A stretch of 64,000 bases of DNA from CAVTND01 sp963735955 (GTDB taxonomy: Bacteria > Pseudomonadota > Gammaproteobacteria > Burkholderiales > Burkholderiaceae_F). The notes under the pieces were generated by a model. The model was not told the DNA's origin and ran no database searches. It worked only from the letters and a program-made list of their open reading frames with translations. The stretch's first letter is position 1; each line of letters begins with the position of its first letter. Location of the stretch: NCBI GenBank assembly GCA_963735955.1, contig CAVTND010000012.1, positions 425,436-489,435 on the forward strand, in the 5' to 3' direction. Shown here one piece after another: positions 18,207-27,498 of the stretch. The translations under genes were made by a program, and so were the position numbers.

Positions 18207-18345
18207 CGGGCGCGCCTCAAACCGACAACAGGGGTCGTGCGAGGGCCGGCGTACCAGCAAGCCGCCAGCTCTTCTTGCACTTTCGGGTCAACAACTCGGA
18301 CCGTCGATCGAGGTTCAGATTGCTCGTTTCAGTCACCTTCCGGAA

Positions 18346-19797
18346 CTACCAGGGCAATGAGTAGGTCTTGGTGTTGGTGAAGCTCTTCATCGCTTCAAGC
18401 ACGCCTTCCTTGTACCCCAGTCCGGAGTCCTTGATTCCACCGAAAGGAGTCAGTTCCAGCCGGTATCCCGGCACTTCGCGCACGTTGACGGTCCCGACGT
18501 TCAATTCGGCGATGAAGCGCGTGATGTAGTCGAGCCGATTGGTGCAGACCGCCGAGGACAGCCCGAAGGCGGTCGAATTGGCGATCGTGATGGCTTCGTC
18601 GATGGTGCGGAACCGGATCACCGGCGAGACCGGGCCGAAGGTCTCCTCGCGCACCAGGCTCATGTCGCTGGTCACGCGATCGACGACGGTAGGCGCATAG
18701 AGCGCGCCGCGGCGGATGTTGCCGACCAGCAGTTGCGCACCACGCGCCACGGCATCGTTGACGCGGTTTTCGAACTGGCGCGCGGCCGCCTCGTCGATGA
18801 CCGTACCCATGTCGCTTGCGGGATCGAGCGGATCCCCATACTTCACCGCCCTGGTCTTCTCCACCAGCCGCTCGACGAACTGATCTGCCACGGACTGCTG
18901 AATCAGCATGCGCTTGATGGCAGTGCAGCGCTGGCCGGAGTTCTTGTACGAACCGGAGGCTGCCAGCGTGGCTGCTTCCTCGATGTCGGCATCCTCCATC
19001 ACGATGATCGGGTCGTTGCCGCCGAGTTCCAGCACCTGGCGCTTGTAGACCGCCTTGGCCGCGATCGCCTTGCCGACCGCCACTCCGCCCGTGAAGGTCA
19101 CCAGATCGACATCGGCATGCGTCAGCAGTTCGTCGGCGATCTCGCGCGGGTCGCCGGTCAGCACCGACAGCATTTCGGGAGGCAGCCCGGCCTCATACAG
19201 GACATCGGCCAGCGCATAGGCAGCGAGCGGCGTCTTTTCGCTCGGTTTCAGCACGACCCGGTTATTGGTCGCAATCGCCGGTGCCAATTTGTGGATCACC
19301 TGGTTCAGTGGGTGGTTGAACGGCGTAATTGCGGCGATCACTCCCTGCAGGGGCTCGCGCAGGGTATAGACCTTGCGCTGCTTGCCGTGCGGGGTCAGGT
19401 CGCACGAGAAGACCTGTCCGTCGTCGACCAGCGACTGGTTGGCGGCGAACAGCAGCACGTCGCTGGCACGCCCGACCTCGTACTGCGTGTCCTTCAGGCA
19501 CAGTCCCGATTCGAGCGTGATCAGGCGCGCAAACTCGTCGCGCCGCTGCGCTATGCGTTCGCCCGCTTTCATCAGGATCCGATAGCGCTCGTAACGGGTG
19601 AGCGGACTGCGGAAAGCGCGTGCAATGGCGATCGCCTTGCGCACATCCTCAACGCTGGCCTTGGGCACGGTCGCGACCAGCGCCCCGGTATACGGGTGGC
19701 GTATCTCGAAGCTGCGTTCGCAGGCGACCTTCGCTCCGGCGATGCGAAGCTGTTCATGGCGCGGCGGCGTTTGCAATGAAGTCTGCGGCGCGTTCAT
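18346..19797 (-). CDS. phnY: Phosphonoacetaldehyde dehydrogenase
   Basis: A 483-residue aldehyde dehydrogenase. The general-base Glu lies in LELGGNDPIIV, the catalytic Cys in NSGQRCTAIKRM (about residue 290), and the NAD-binding region includes KPSEKTPLAAY. Its position between phnA and the Na/Pi transporter, 10 nt after phnA, assigns it to the PhnY group, which oxidises phosphonoacetaldehyde to phosphonoacetate. That step links PhnW to PhnA. A 139-nt gap separates it from the next gene and may hold a second promoter. It is intact. Confidence 0.9.
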   Translation of the reverse strand: MNAPQTSLQTPPRHEQLRIAGAKVACERSFEIRHPYTGALVATVPKASVEDVRKAIAIARAFRSPLTRYERYRILMKAGERIAQRRDEFARLITLESGLCLKDTQYEVGRASDVLLFAANQSLVDDGQVFSCDLTPHGKQRKVYTLREPLQGVIAAITPFNHPLNQVIHKLAPAIATNNRVVLKPSEKTPLAAYALADVLYEAGLPPEMLSVLTGDPREIADELLTHADVDLVTFTGGVAVGKAIAAKAVYKRQVLELGGNDPIIVMEDADIEEAATLAASGSYKNSGQRCTAIKRMLIQQSVADQFVERLVEKTRAVKYGDPLDPASDMGTVIDEAAARQFENRVNDAVARGAQLLVGNIRRGALYAPTVVDRVTSDMSLVREETFGPVSPVIRFRTIDEAITIANSTAFGLSSAVCTNRLDYITRFIAELNVGTVNVREVPGYRLELTPFGGIKDSGLGYKEGVLEAMKSFTNTKTYSLPW

Positions 19798-19807
19798 CCG
19801 GCGATCT

Positions 19808-21018
19808 CTACTGCGCCCGATTCAGCGCGAGCTCAAAAGCGTCGAAGTTCCTCCATCGGCGCAGTTCATCCAGACCCTCGATGCGGCGATTGATGATCAA
19901 AGGCACACGCTGTTCCGACAGCCCTCCGTGCGAACGCAGTGGCAGCTCGAGCTGGGTCAGGTCATGCCGGCTGACACTTGTTCCCAGCACGAAACTGCGC
20001 TCCGAAACGACGACCAGGTCGCCGATCCGATCGGCCGGAAGTTCGAAACGTGACGCCGCCTCGGCGCGCGTCAGCACCACCTCGATCCCCGGCATGACGC
20101 TCAATCGGCCCATCACGGTGTCGATGCTTTCGGCCGGCAGATAGATCGTTGCAAACGAGCCGAGCGCCCCGTGATGGACGACGTAAGGGTCGGTAATCGG
20201 CAGGATCACGCGCGAAAGCTCACGGCCCAGCCACGCGTCAAGCAGATCTTGCAGGAATATGACGTTCGGACTGGCATCCAGCTTGGTCTTGGAATTCATG
20301 CCGTGATCGGCCGTCAGGGCAATCACGCTCCCAGGGCATCGAGCCGAGCCAGATAGCGATCCAGCATCGCATAGAAGCGGTTGGCGTCCGGATCTCCCGG
20401 CGCATGCTTGTGCTGAACGTAGTCGGTGGTTGACAGGTAAAGCACGTCGGGCCGGCGCGTCTCCAACAGACGTACGCCAGCGGCGAAGACGAACTCGGAC
20501 AGTTCCGCGCTGTACACATCGGGCAACGTCATGCCGACCAGGGGCAACACCTCGGCGATGCCGTTTTCAGCTTCCGTGACCTGATCAGCCTTTTCCGAAG
20601 AGAAGCAGATGCCATTCATCCGGTGCCCGAGCAGCTTGCGCAGCTTGTCCTTCGCGGTGACAACCGCAACCGAGTGGCCGGCGTCGGCCAGGGCGGCGAG
20701 GATGGTTGGGGCACGCAGCCATTTCGGGTCGTTCATCATCACTTCGGTGCCGCTCGCAACATCGAAGAGATAATTACCGCAGATGCCGTGCACCGAAGGT
20801 GGCGCTCCAGTCACGATCGAAAGATTGTTCGGATTGGTGAAGCTCGGCACCACGCAGTCGGCTACCAGCGCCGTGCCCTGCGCCAGCGTTTTCTTGAGAA
20901 ACGGCATTTGCCGGTTCGCCACTGCCTGCGCGATGTAGTCGGGCTCGCATCCGTCGATGCAGATGACCACGGTCGGCTGCTTTGGAGCCGCATAACGGCG
21001 GCCGTTCACTTCTATCAT
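19808..21018 (-). CDS. phnA: Phosphonoacetate hydrolase (one frameshift)
   Basis: An alkaline-phosphatase-superfamily zinc hydrolase that splits phosphonoacetate into acetate and phosphate. The first 231 residues (MIEVNGRRYAAPKQPTVVIC) carry the metal and nucleophile region CIDGCEPDYI and the Thr nucleophile in PSFTNPNNLSIV. The remaining roughly 172 residues carry ALTADHGMNSK and PYVVHHGALGS with metal-binding Asp/His. The two parts meet at about 20,325 in different frames: LDALGA runs into a stop where family members read straight on into the VALTADHG-type motif. One missing or extra base explains this. The ATG overlaps the phnR stop (ATGA). Confidence 0.9.
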
Positions 21019-21746
21019 CCGGATCCTTTCCTGCCGGCTCGCGCGCGCACCGCCGCCGGTCGTGCGCCGTTGTAAGCACGCTCCTTGCTTTCAATCACGT
21101 GGTCATACATCGCCCGGCCGGCAGCTTCTGGATCACCGGAGGCAATTGCTTTCAGGATTGCCCGGTGTTCGGCTGCCGAATGAGGCAGGATCGCCTGGTC
21201 GCGCAGATTTCGACGGCGGAACAAGGCAAGCTCCTTGACGAGCTTCCGGTACACGGCACCCAGCTTTCGATTCCCGGAGTATTCGACGAGAGCGTCATGA
21301 AATTGCAGGTTCAGCAGGTGGTAGGCGTCGGCATCCCCGGCGCGTGCGGCAGACTCCATGCGGTCGACAAGCAGCCTGGCCGTCTTCATCTGTTCGGCGG
21401 TGATCGACTCCGCCAGTCGGCGGCCGACCAGTTCATCCATCGCGGCGCGCAGGTCGTAGATCTCAAGCGCCTCCTCGAGCGGAATGTCGCGGACAAAGAC
21501 GCCGCGATTCTTTTCCTGTCGCACCAGACCGGCTTCCTCGAGCCGGCGAAATGCTTCGCGAATCGGTCCGCGCGAAACGCCAAGCCGCTCCGACAACCAG
21601 GCTTCGGTCAGTTTGGATCCGGGGCCGATGACTCCTTCAAGGATCATGCCCTCGATCTCGTGCTGGGCAGCGCTCGCCAGTGAGGCGCTGCGAAGCAGGG
21701 CGATCGTTGGATACGGGACAACGTTGTTACGGGCGGTGTCGGCCAT
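21015..21746 (-). CDS. phnR: GntR-family (FadR/FCD) regulator of phosphonate use
   Basis: I chose the ATG at 21,746 (MADTARNNVVPYPTIALLRS), giving 243 residues; a TTG at 21,785 would lie inside the operator palindrome. The N-terminal winged helix includes LTEAWLSERLGVSRGPIREA, and the C-terminal FCD effector domain carries typical metal-binding His residues (FHDALV, HRAIL). It resembles regulators linked to phosphonate operons in Burkholderiales. It is the first gene of the minus-strand operon and diverges from the transporter operon, so it probably controls both through the palindrome at 21,775. The effector is likely 2-aminoethylphosphonate or a product, by inference. Confidence 0.87.
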   Translation of the reverse strand: MADTARNNVVPYPTIALLRSASLASAAQHEIEGMILEGVIGPGSKLTEAWLSERLGVSRGPIREAFRRLEEAGLVRQEKNRGVFVRDIPLEEALEIYDLRAAMDELVGRRLAESITAEQMKTARLLVDRMESAARAGDADAYHLLNLQFHDALVEYSGNRKLGAVYRKLVKELALFRRRNLRDQAILPHSAAEHRAILKAIASGDPEAAGRAMYDHVIESKERAYNGARPAAVRARAGRKGSG

Positions 21747-21774
21747 CGGATGCAGTCTAGGCGCTTTGCCGCGG

Positions 21775-21786
21775 ATTGTCGACAAT
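21775..21786. promoter_or_regulatory. Perfect 12-bp palindrome, probable PhnR operator
   Basis: ATTGTCGACAAT is a perfect palindrome with the t-GT-N-AC-a core typical of FadR-subfamily GntR operators. It lies in the 236-nt gap between divergent phnR (start 21,746) and the transporter operon (start 21,983), 14 nt upstream of a TTGACA -35 candidate. Binding here could repress phnR itself and control the plus-strand promoter. Confidence 0.6.
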
Positions 21787-21799
21787 ATGCAAAAAACAA

Positions 21800-21827
21800 T
21801 TGACAGGCATCCGGCCCTGCGTAGACT
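21800..21827 (+). promoter_or_regulatory. Candidate sigma-70 promoter of the phosphonate transporter operon
   Basis: TTGACA at 21,800-21,805 and TAGACT at 21,822-21,827 are separated by 16 nt. The -35 is a perfect match and the -10 matches four of six consensus bases. It lies just downstream of the palindrome and about 155 nt before the first start codon. Prediction only. Confidence 0.45.
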
Positions 21828-21982
21828 GCCTGACGCCGCGCTGGTCCGCTGGCCCAGTCAAGGCCGAGGTCACCTGCATGTCAAGCCGTCGCCTTAGTCT
21901 GCCGCGATGCTCGATACCGGCGTTCGACGAGTGGCTGGATAACCAAGAGTCATTAGGAACCAAGAGTCATCAGGAGGAGTCG

Positions 21983-23017
21983 ATGAAGTTTCTTTCCACC
22001 ACGTCCGGCAAGCTGCTGGCGGTTGCCGCGCTGGCCCTGGCGGCGTTCAGCGCAAGCGCGCAGAAGACGCAACTGACCGTTTACACCGCGCTCGAGACCG
22101 ATCAGATCAAGGCCTACAAGGATGCGTTCGAGAAGGCCAATCCGACGATCGAGATCGTGTGGGTGCGCGACTCGACCGGAATCATCACGGCCAAGTTGCT
22201 GGCCGAGAAGGCGAACCCGAAGGCCGACGTGATCATGGGTGTCGCGGCCTCGAGCATGGCTTTGTTCGAGCAGGAAGGCATGCTGCAGGGCTATGCGCCG
22301 GCAGGCCTGGCTCGCCTCGCGCCGGAGTTCCGCGATCCGAAGAACCCGCCGCAATGGGTCGGAATGGATGTGTGGGGTGCGACGATCTGCTTCAACACGG
22401 TCGAAGCCGCCAAGCGCAACATCCCGAAGCCCGAAACCTGGAAGGATCTGACCAAGCCGGTCTACAAGGGCCAGGTCGTGATGCCGCATCCGGCATCGTC
22501 CGGCACCGGCTACTTTGACGTCACTGCCTGGCTGCAGATCTATGGCGAGGCGGAGGCCTGGAAATTCATGGACGGATTGCACGAAAACGTCGCGCAGTAC
22601 ATGCACTCGGGCTCGCGCCCCTGCGCCACCGCCGCCAATGGCGAGTATGTGGTCGGCATCTCGTTTGAATACCGCGCCAATCGCGAGAAGGCCCAGGGCA
22701 AGCCGATCGACCTGGTATTCCCGAAGGAAGGCCTGGGCTGGGATCTGGAAGCAGTTGGGATCGCCAAGGGCACGAAGAACACGGCCGCGGCGCAGAAACT
22801 GCTCGACTGGTCGATCTCGGACGAGGCAATGGGCCTGTATGCGAAGAACTTCGCGATCGTTGCCGTGAAAGCGCTGTCGCAGCCGCTGCCCAATGTTCCG
22901 GCCGACTACGCCAGCCGGCTCGCGAAGAACGACTTCTACTGGGCTGCCAAGAACCGCGAACGCATCCTCGCCGAGTGGGGCAAACGCTACGACTCGAAGG
23001 CGGCTCCGAAGCAATGA
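21983..23017 (+). CDS. phnS: 2-aminoethylphosphonate ABC transporter, periplasmic binding protein
   Basis: The start MKFLSTTSGKLLAVAALALA at 21,983 follows AGGAGG by 6 nt and gives a signal peptide ending in SASA. The mature protein is a type II periplasmic binding protein of the FbpA/ferric-spermidine group (KTQLTVYTALETDQIKAYKD), about 344 residues in all. With the downstream ATPase, fused permease and phnW it matches the 2-aminoethylphosphonate uptake system of Burkholderiales (PhnS-like). It captures the phosphonate in the periplasm. The following 81-nt gap contains a GC-rich inverted stretch that may tune expression. Confidence 0.88.
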   Translation: MKFLSTTSGKLLAVAALALAAFSASAQKTQLTVYTALETDQIKAYKDAFEKANPTIEIVWVRDSTGIITAKLLAEKANPKADVIMGVAASSMALFEQEGMLQGYAPAGLARLAPEFRDPKNPPQWVGMDVWGATICFNTVEAAKRNIPKPETWKDLTKPVYKGQVVMPHPASSGTGYFDVTAWLQIYGEAEAWKFMDGLHENVAQYMHSGSRPCATAANGEYVVGISFEYRANREKAQGKPIDLVFPKEGLGWDLEAVGIAKGTKNTAAAQKLLDWSISDEAMGLYAKNFAIVAVKALSQPLPNVPADYASRLAKNDFYWAAKNRERILAEWGKRYDSKAAPKQ

Positions 23018-23098
23018 CTTTCCCGTCGGCCTTGCCGCGGGAATGATTCGCCGGGCTGGACGCAGGACGCGGCCAGCCCGGCGTTTTAGATTTGAGCA

Positions 23099-24184
23099 AT
23101 GACTGTTGCAACAGAAGCGCTGCGGCTGGAGGGCATCCAGAAGGCCTTCGGCAGCTTTGTAGCGCTGAAGTCGATCGACCTGACGATTTCCACCGGCGAG
23201 CTGGTCTGTTTTCTTGGTCCTTCGGGCTGCGGCAAGACCACACTGTTGCGAGTGATCGCCGGTCTTGAGCCCCAGACCTCCGGCGCGATCTTCCTGAATG
23301 GACGCGACATCTCGCATGCCCCGCCGGCGGCACGCGACTACGGCATCGTGTTCCAGTCGTACGCGCTGTTTCCGAACCTGACCATCGCGCAGAACGTCGC
23401 CTATGGGCTCGTGAACCGGAAGAAGGCGCGAGCCGAAACTGCAGCTCGGGTCGCAGAGTTGCTGAACCTGGTCGGTCTGACGAACGCGGACCGCAAGTAT
23501 CCAAGCCAGATGTCGGGTGGCCAGCAGCAGCGGGTCGCGCTGGCGCGCGCGCTCGCGACCTCGCCCAGCCTGCTGTTGCTTGACGAGCCGTTGTCGGCGC
23601 TCGACGCCAAGGTGCGCGAGCGCCTGCGCGGCGAGATCCGACAACTGCAGCGCCGCCTGAAGGTGACCACGATCATGGTCACACACGACCAGGAAGAGGC
23701 GCTTTCGATGGCCGATCGCGTGGTGGTGATGAACGACGGCGTGATCGAGCAGGTCGGTTCCGCCAGCGATGTCTATGAACGACCCGCCTCACCGTTTGTC
23801 GCAGACTTCATGGGCAAGGCCAACGTACTCAAGGCCACTGCACTCGGCGGCGGGCGCTTTCGCGTTGGAACTGCGGAGCTGAGCCTGCCGGCGAACGGTC
23901 ATGCGGTGGGTGCCGCGGTGCGCATCTATGTGCGGCCCGAGGATCGCCATGTTGAAGGTGACATTTCGGAGCTGCCAAACCGGCTGCGCGGCCGGGTGGC
24001 ACGCATCGACTACCTCGGCACTTTTTGCCTGGCCGAACTGAAGTGCGACTCGCTGGGACAGCCGCTGGTGATCTCGTACTCGCTGAACCAGCTGCATGAT
24101 CTCGGCGTGCGCGAGAACAGCGAAGTCGAGATTGCACTGCGGGTCGACCGGGTGCGCGTGTTCGCCGACACCCCCGCACGATGA
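23099..24184 (+). CDS. phnT: 2-aminoethylphosphonate ABC transporter, ATP-binding protein
   Basis: A 361-residue ABC ATPase. Walker A is GPSGCGKTTLLR (about residue 40), the Q-loop is YGIVFQSYALFPN, the signature is QMSGGQQQRVALARAL, Walker B is SLLLLDEPLSALD, and the switch His is in VTHDQEEAL. A C-terminal TOBE-like regulatory domain follows (VRIYVRPEDRHVEGD). It energises uptake through the fused permease encoded next; the stop overlaps the permease ATG (ATGA at 24,181-24,184). Specificity comes from operon context with phnW. Confidence 0.9.
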   Translation: MTVATEALRLEGIQKAFGSFVALKSIDLTISTGELVCFLGPSGCGKTTLLRVIAGLEPQTSGAIFLNGRDISHAPPAARDYGIVFQSYALFPNLTIAQNVAYGLVNRKKARAETAARVAELLNLVGLTNADRKYPSQMSGGQQQRVALARALATSPSLLLLDEPLSALDAKVRERLRGEIRQLQRRLKVTTIMVTHDQEEALSMADRVVVMNDGVIEQVGSASDVYERPASPFVADFMGKANVLKATALGGGRFRVGTAELSLPANGHAVGAAVRIYVRPEDRHVEGDISELPNRLRGRVARIDYLGTFCLAELKCDSLGQPLVISYSLNQLHDLGVRENSEVEIALRVDRVRVFADTPAR

Positions 24185-25902
24185 GCGCAGCCGCCCTGTC
24201 GGTCGGCCGACTGCCGTCACGACTCTCTCTGTTGAGCGAATCACTGGCCGCCCGCGGCGGCATCGTGCTGCTGGCACTGGCGCTGTTCGTGTTTCTGACT
24301 GTGCCGCTGACGATGATCCTGATGCGCAGCGTCGAGGGTCGCAGCGGTGAGTTTGTCGGTCTGGCCAATTTCGTGCAGTACGTGCAGTCGCCGGCATCGG
24401 CGCAGTCGACCGTGAACACGCTTGCGTTTGCCGCGCTGACGACCCTGGTGACCGTGCCGCTCGCGTTTCTGTTCGCATTTGCAATCCAGCGCAGCTGCAT
24501 TCCGGGCAAGGGCGTCTGGCGCAACATTGCGATGATCCCGATCCTGGCGCCCTCGTTGCTGGCGGCGATCTCATTCATCTATCTGTTCGGCAACCAGGGT
24601 GTTTTCAAATTCATGCTCGGCTGGGTCGGCCTGCAAAGTATCTATGGCATGCCGGGGATGGTGCTGGCGATGAGTTTTGCATCTTTCCCCCACGCAGTGA
24701 TGATCATGATGGCCGCGCTCGCGTTGTCGGACGCGCGCCTTTATGAAGCGGCCGATTCGCTCGGTACGACAGAGCGGCGCAAGTTCATGACGATCACGCT
24801 GCCCGGTGCCAAGTACGGCCTGGTGTCCGCCAGCATGGTGGTGTTCACCATGGCGGTGTCGGAGTTTGGCGTACCGAAGGTGATCGGCGGCAACACCAGC
24901 GTGCTTGCGGTTGACATCTACAAGCAGGTGATCGGCCAGCAGAATTTCTCGATGGGTGCCGTGGTCGGACTGGTGCTGCTGCTGCCGGCCGTGGCAGCCT
25001 TCGCCATCGACCACCTGATGCAGCGCCGCCAGCAGGCTCTGCTGACTGCGCGCAGCGTCCCGTATCGGCCGCGGCCGTCCCGCCTGCGCGACGGACTCAT
25101 GCTTGCCTTCGTAGTGCTGATCTCGATTCTTCTGCTGACGGTGGTCGGCATGGCGGCGTTTGGGTCTGTGGTCAAGGTCTGGCCCTACAACCTGTCGCTG
25201 ACCCTGAACCACTACACCTACGGCTTTGAGGAAGCAGGCATCGATCACGCGTACTGGAACAGCCTGGTGCTGGCCGCCTGGTGTGGTGTGCTGGGCGCGG
25301 CAATTACCTTCGCCGGCGCCTACTGGCTCGAGAAGACGCGCGGGGCTGACCTGCTGCGACCGGCGATCCGGCTGCAGGCGATGCTGCCGATGGCGGTGCC
25401 TGGCATGGTGCTTGGCATCGGCTACATCCTGTTTTTCAACGCCCCCTCGAATCCGCTGAATTTCCTGTATGGGACGATGGCGATCCTCGTGCTTTCGACC
25501 CTGGTCCACTTTTATTCGTCGAGCCACCTGACGGCAGTCACTGCGCTCAAGCAGATCGACAGCGAATTCGAGTCGGTGTCGGCCTCGCTGAAGGTGCCCT
25601 TCTACAAGACGTTCTGGCGCGTGACAGTGCCGGTCTGCCTGCCTTCGATTCTCGACATCGGACGCTATTACTTCGTCAACGCAATGACGACGATCTCGGC
25701 CGTCGTGTTCCTCTACTCGCCCAGGACCACGCTGGCGTCAATCTCGATCCTCCAACTCGACGAGGCCGGGGCGATCGGATCCGCGGCCGCAATGGCTACG
25801 CTGATCGTGCTGACCTCGGCCGTCGTGACCGGCATCTTGTTTGCGATCGAATGGTGGCTGGTCCGGCGCACCCAGGCCTGGCGGAATACTGCACGCAACT
25901 GA
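24181..25902 (+). CDS. phnU: 2-aminoethylphosphonate ABC transporter, fused permease
   Basis: A 573-residue protein with two consecutive binding-protein-dependent permease units of about six membrane helices each. The EAA-type loops are visible as YEAADSLGTTERRKFMTITL in the first half and SVSASLKVPFYKTFWRVTVP in the second. Such FbpB-like fusions replace a separate homodimer or heterodimer of permeases. It forms the membrane channel for the phosphonate. Twenty-eight nt separate it from the phnW start, so all four plus-strand genes form one operon. Confidence 0.88.
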   Translation: MSAAALSVGRLPSRLSLLSESLAARGGIVLLALALFVFLTVPLTMILMRSVEGRSGEFVGLANFVQYVQSPASAQSTVNTLAFAALTTLVTVPLAFLFAFAIQRSCIPGKGVWRNIAMIPILAPSLLAAISFIYLFGNQGVFKFMLGWVGLQSIYGMPGMVLAMSFASFPHAVMIMMAALALSDARLYEAADSLGTTERRKFMTITLPGAKYGLVSASMVVFTMAVSEFGVPKVIGGNTSVLAVDIYKQVIGQQNFSMGAVVGLVLLLPAVAAFAIDHLMQRRQQALLTARSVPYRPRPSRLRDGLMLAFVVLISILLLTVVGMAAFGSVVKVWPYNLSLTLNHYTYGFEEAGIDHAYWNSLVLAAWCGVLGAAITFAGAYWLEKTRGADLLRPAIRLQAMLPMAVPGMVLGIGYILFFNAPSNPLNFLYGTMAILVLSTLVHFYSSSHLTAVTALKQIDSEFESVSASLKVPFYKTFWRVTVPVCLPSILDIGRYYFVNAMTTISAVVFLYSPRTTLASISILQLDEAGAIGSAAAMATLIVLTSAVVTGILFAIEWWLVRRTQAWRNTARN

Positions 25903-25930
25903 GCCGCACGCACCTGATAAGGAACTCGCG

Positions 25931-27067
25931 ATGATTCGAGGCAACGATCCCATCCTGCTGACTCCCGGACCATTGACCACCTCGCTGCGTACCAAGCAGG
26001 CGATGTTGTCGGACTGGGGATCGTGGGACGCAGCGTTCAATGCGATCACCGCGAGTATCCGGCGCGATGTCGTCGACATCGTCGGCGGCGGAGTCGAGTA
26101 CACCTGCGTGCCGCTGCAGGGCAGTGGCACGTTCTCTGTCGAAGCTGCCATCGGAACCCTTGTACCGAGGGACGGCAGGATTCTGGTGCCAAACAACGGC
26201 GCCTATTGCGCGCGCATCGTCCGCATTTGCTCCTACCTTGGCCGGAGCGTGGTCGACTTGCCGGTGCCGGAGGATCAGGCCGCCACGGCCTCCATCGTCG
26301 AAACCGCCCTGGCGGGGGATCCTTCGATCACGCATGTGGCCCAGGTGCATTGCGAGACCGGTGCCGGCATCGCGAACGATCTCGCCGGCATTGCGCAGGT
26401 GTGTGCTCGTCGCGGCGTCGGACTGATCGTCGATGCGATGAGTTCGTTTGCTGCCTTGCCGATCAACGTTAGGGAGATCCCGTTTGACGCCCTGATCGCG
26501 GCCAGCGGCAAGTGTCTTGAAGGCGTTCCCGGCATGGGTTTCGTCGTCGTCAAGAAAGCGCTGCTCGAGGCCAGCGCCGGCCAATCGCAATCGCTGGCGA
26601 TGGACTTGCACGACCAGTACATCTACATGGAAAAGACTACGCAGTGGCGCTACACGCCACCCACCCACGTGGTCGCCGCCTTGCGGGTCGCAATCGACCA
26701 GTTCAGGGAAGAGGGCGGACAGCCGGCTCGGTTCGCGCGCTACGTGGCCAACGGCGAGGCCTTGATTCACGGAATGGCCGAACTCGGATTCCAGCCTTTC
26801 CTTCCGCCATCAGTCCAGGCGCCGATCATCGTGACATTTCATGCGCCGGCCGATCCGGCCTACAACTTCAAGGAGTTCTACGCCGCGGTGCGCGGGCGCG
26901 GGTACATCCTGTACCCGGGCAAGTTGACGCGACTCGAAACCTTTCGTGTCGGCTGCATCGGCGCTATCGATGCCAACGAAATGCGCAACGTCGTATCCGC
27001 GGTAGGCGCCGCGCTAAACGACCTCGGCCTGCAGAAGATTGCCTCTCATTACGCGCACGCCGCCTAA
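25931..27067 (+). CDS. phnW: 2-aminoethylphosphonate-pyruvate transaminase
   Basis: The start at 25,931 (MIRGNDPILLTPGPLTTSLR) follows AAGGAA and gives 378 residues, normal for PhnW. The class V aminotransferase fold is clear: LTPGPLT at the N-terminus, the pyridoxal-phosphate region VDAMSSFAALP, and the Schiff-base lysine in ASGKCLEGVPGMGFV. It converts 2-aminoethylphosphonate and pyruvate to phosphonoacetaldehyde and alanine. A hairpin (GCCGCC-TAACCA-GGCGGC) spans the stop codon but lacks a T-run, so it is not called a terminator. Confidence 0.94.
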   Translation: MIRGNDPILLTPGPLTTSLRTKQAMLSDWGSWDAAFNAITASIRRDVVDIVGGGVEYTCVPLQGSGTFSVEAAIGTLVPRDGRILVPNNGAYCARIVRICSYLGRSVVDLPVPEDQAATASIVETALAGDPSITHVAQVHCETGAGIANDLAGIAQVCARRGVGLIVDAMSSFAALPINVREIPFDALIAASGKCLEGVPGMGFVVVKKALLEASAGQSQSLAMDLHDQYIYMEKTTQWRYTPPTHVVAALRVAIDQFREEGGQPARFARYVANGEALIHGMAELGFQPFLPPSVQAPIIVTFHAPADPAYNFKEFYAAVRGRGYILYPGKLTRLETFRVGCIGAIDANEMRNVVSAVGAALNDLGLQKIASHYAHAA

Positions 27068-27498
27068 CCAGGCGGCCAAGCCAGGAACATCGCCCATAGT
27101 CAGGCTTCACGCCACGGCTGGTGTCGACATGGCTTACAGCAGCCCCTGGCTGCGTGGGATTCAGCCAAGCCAAGGAGATTCGGCGTCGACCGACCGCGAA
27201 TCCGCTGGTCGCTGCGGGCACGCAGGCTGAGCGATCGGCGCCCGCCCGCCGCGCCAATTGGGCGCCGCTCGATATCACTACGGTCCGCGAGGCTTGCGGG
27301 CCAGATCCGAGAAACGAGCCAAACAAGGAATTTGTCGGCTCGCTTTACAGAACGGCGCTCACTGATTTCCCATCCGCGGCCTAAACCTTTGCTTTCAAAG
27401 GCGAATTCATTCTTGGCATGATGGTTGCTTCCACCTGAGTCCGTTGGAGGTTTGGTTGGCCGCTGATACTGATAGTTAGTTAAACGGGGAGTTCACGC
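27068..27498 (+). other. 431-nt intergenic region between phnW and the PEP-CTERM gene
   Basis: No convincing gene, RNA or repeat is seen. It holds a sigma-54-type promoter at 27,413-27,430 and an 8-bp palindrome TGTCGACA at 27,122-27,129, about 290 nt upstream of it, a distance compatible with an enhancer site. A GGGGAG ribosome-binding site precedes the downstream ATG. Confidence 0.5.
27413..27430 (+). promoter_or_regulatory. Sigma-54 (-24/-12) promoter
   Basis: TTGGCATGATGGTTGCTT matches the sigma-54 consensus YTGGCACG-N4-TTGCW with the invariant GG at 27,415-27,416 and GC at 27,427-27,428, spaced by exactly 10 nt. Transcription would start near 27,440, leaving about 60 nt of leader before the PEP-CTERM start at 27,499. 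rpoN itself is in this window. Confidence 0.72.

Noticed and set aside
21953..23686. 577-codon minus-strand frame opposite phnS and phnT
   Set aside because: Antisense shadow of two well-defined transporter genes.
27059..27076. Hairpin at the phnW stop codon as terminator
   Set aside because: Only a 6-bp stem and no T-run follows.
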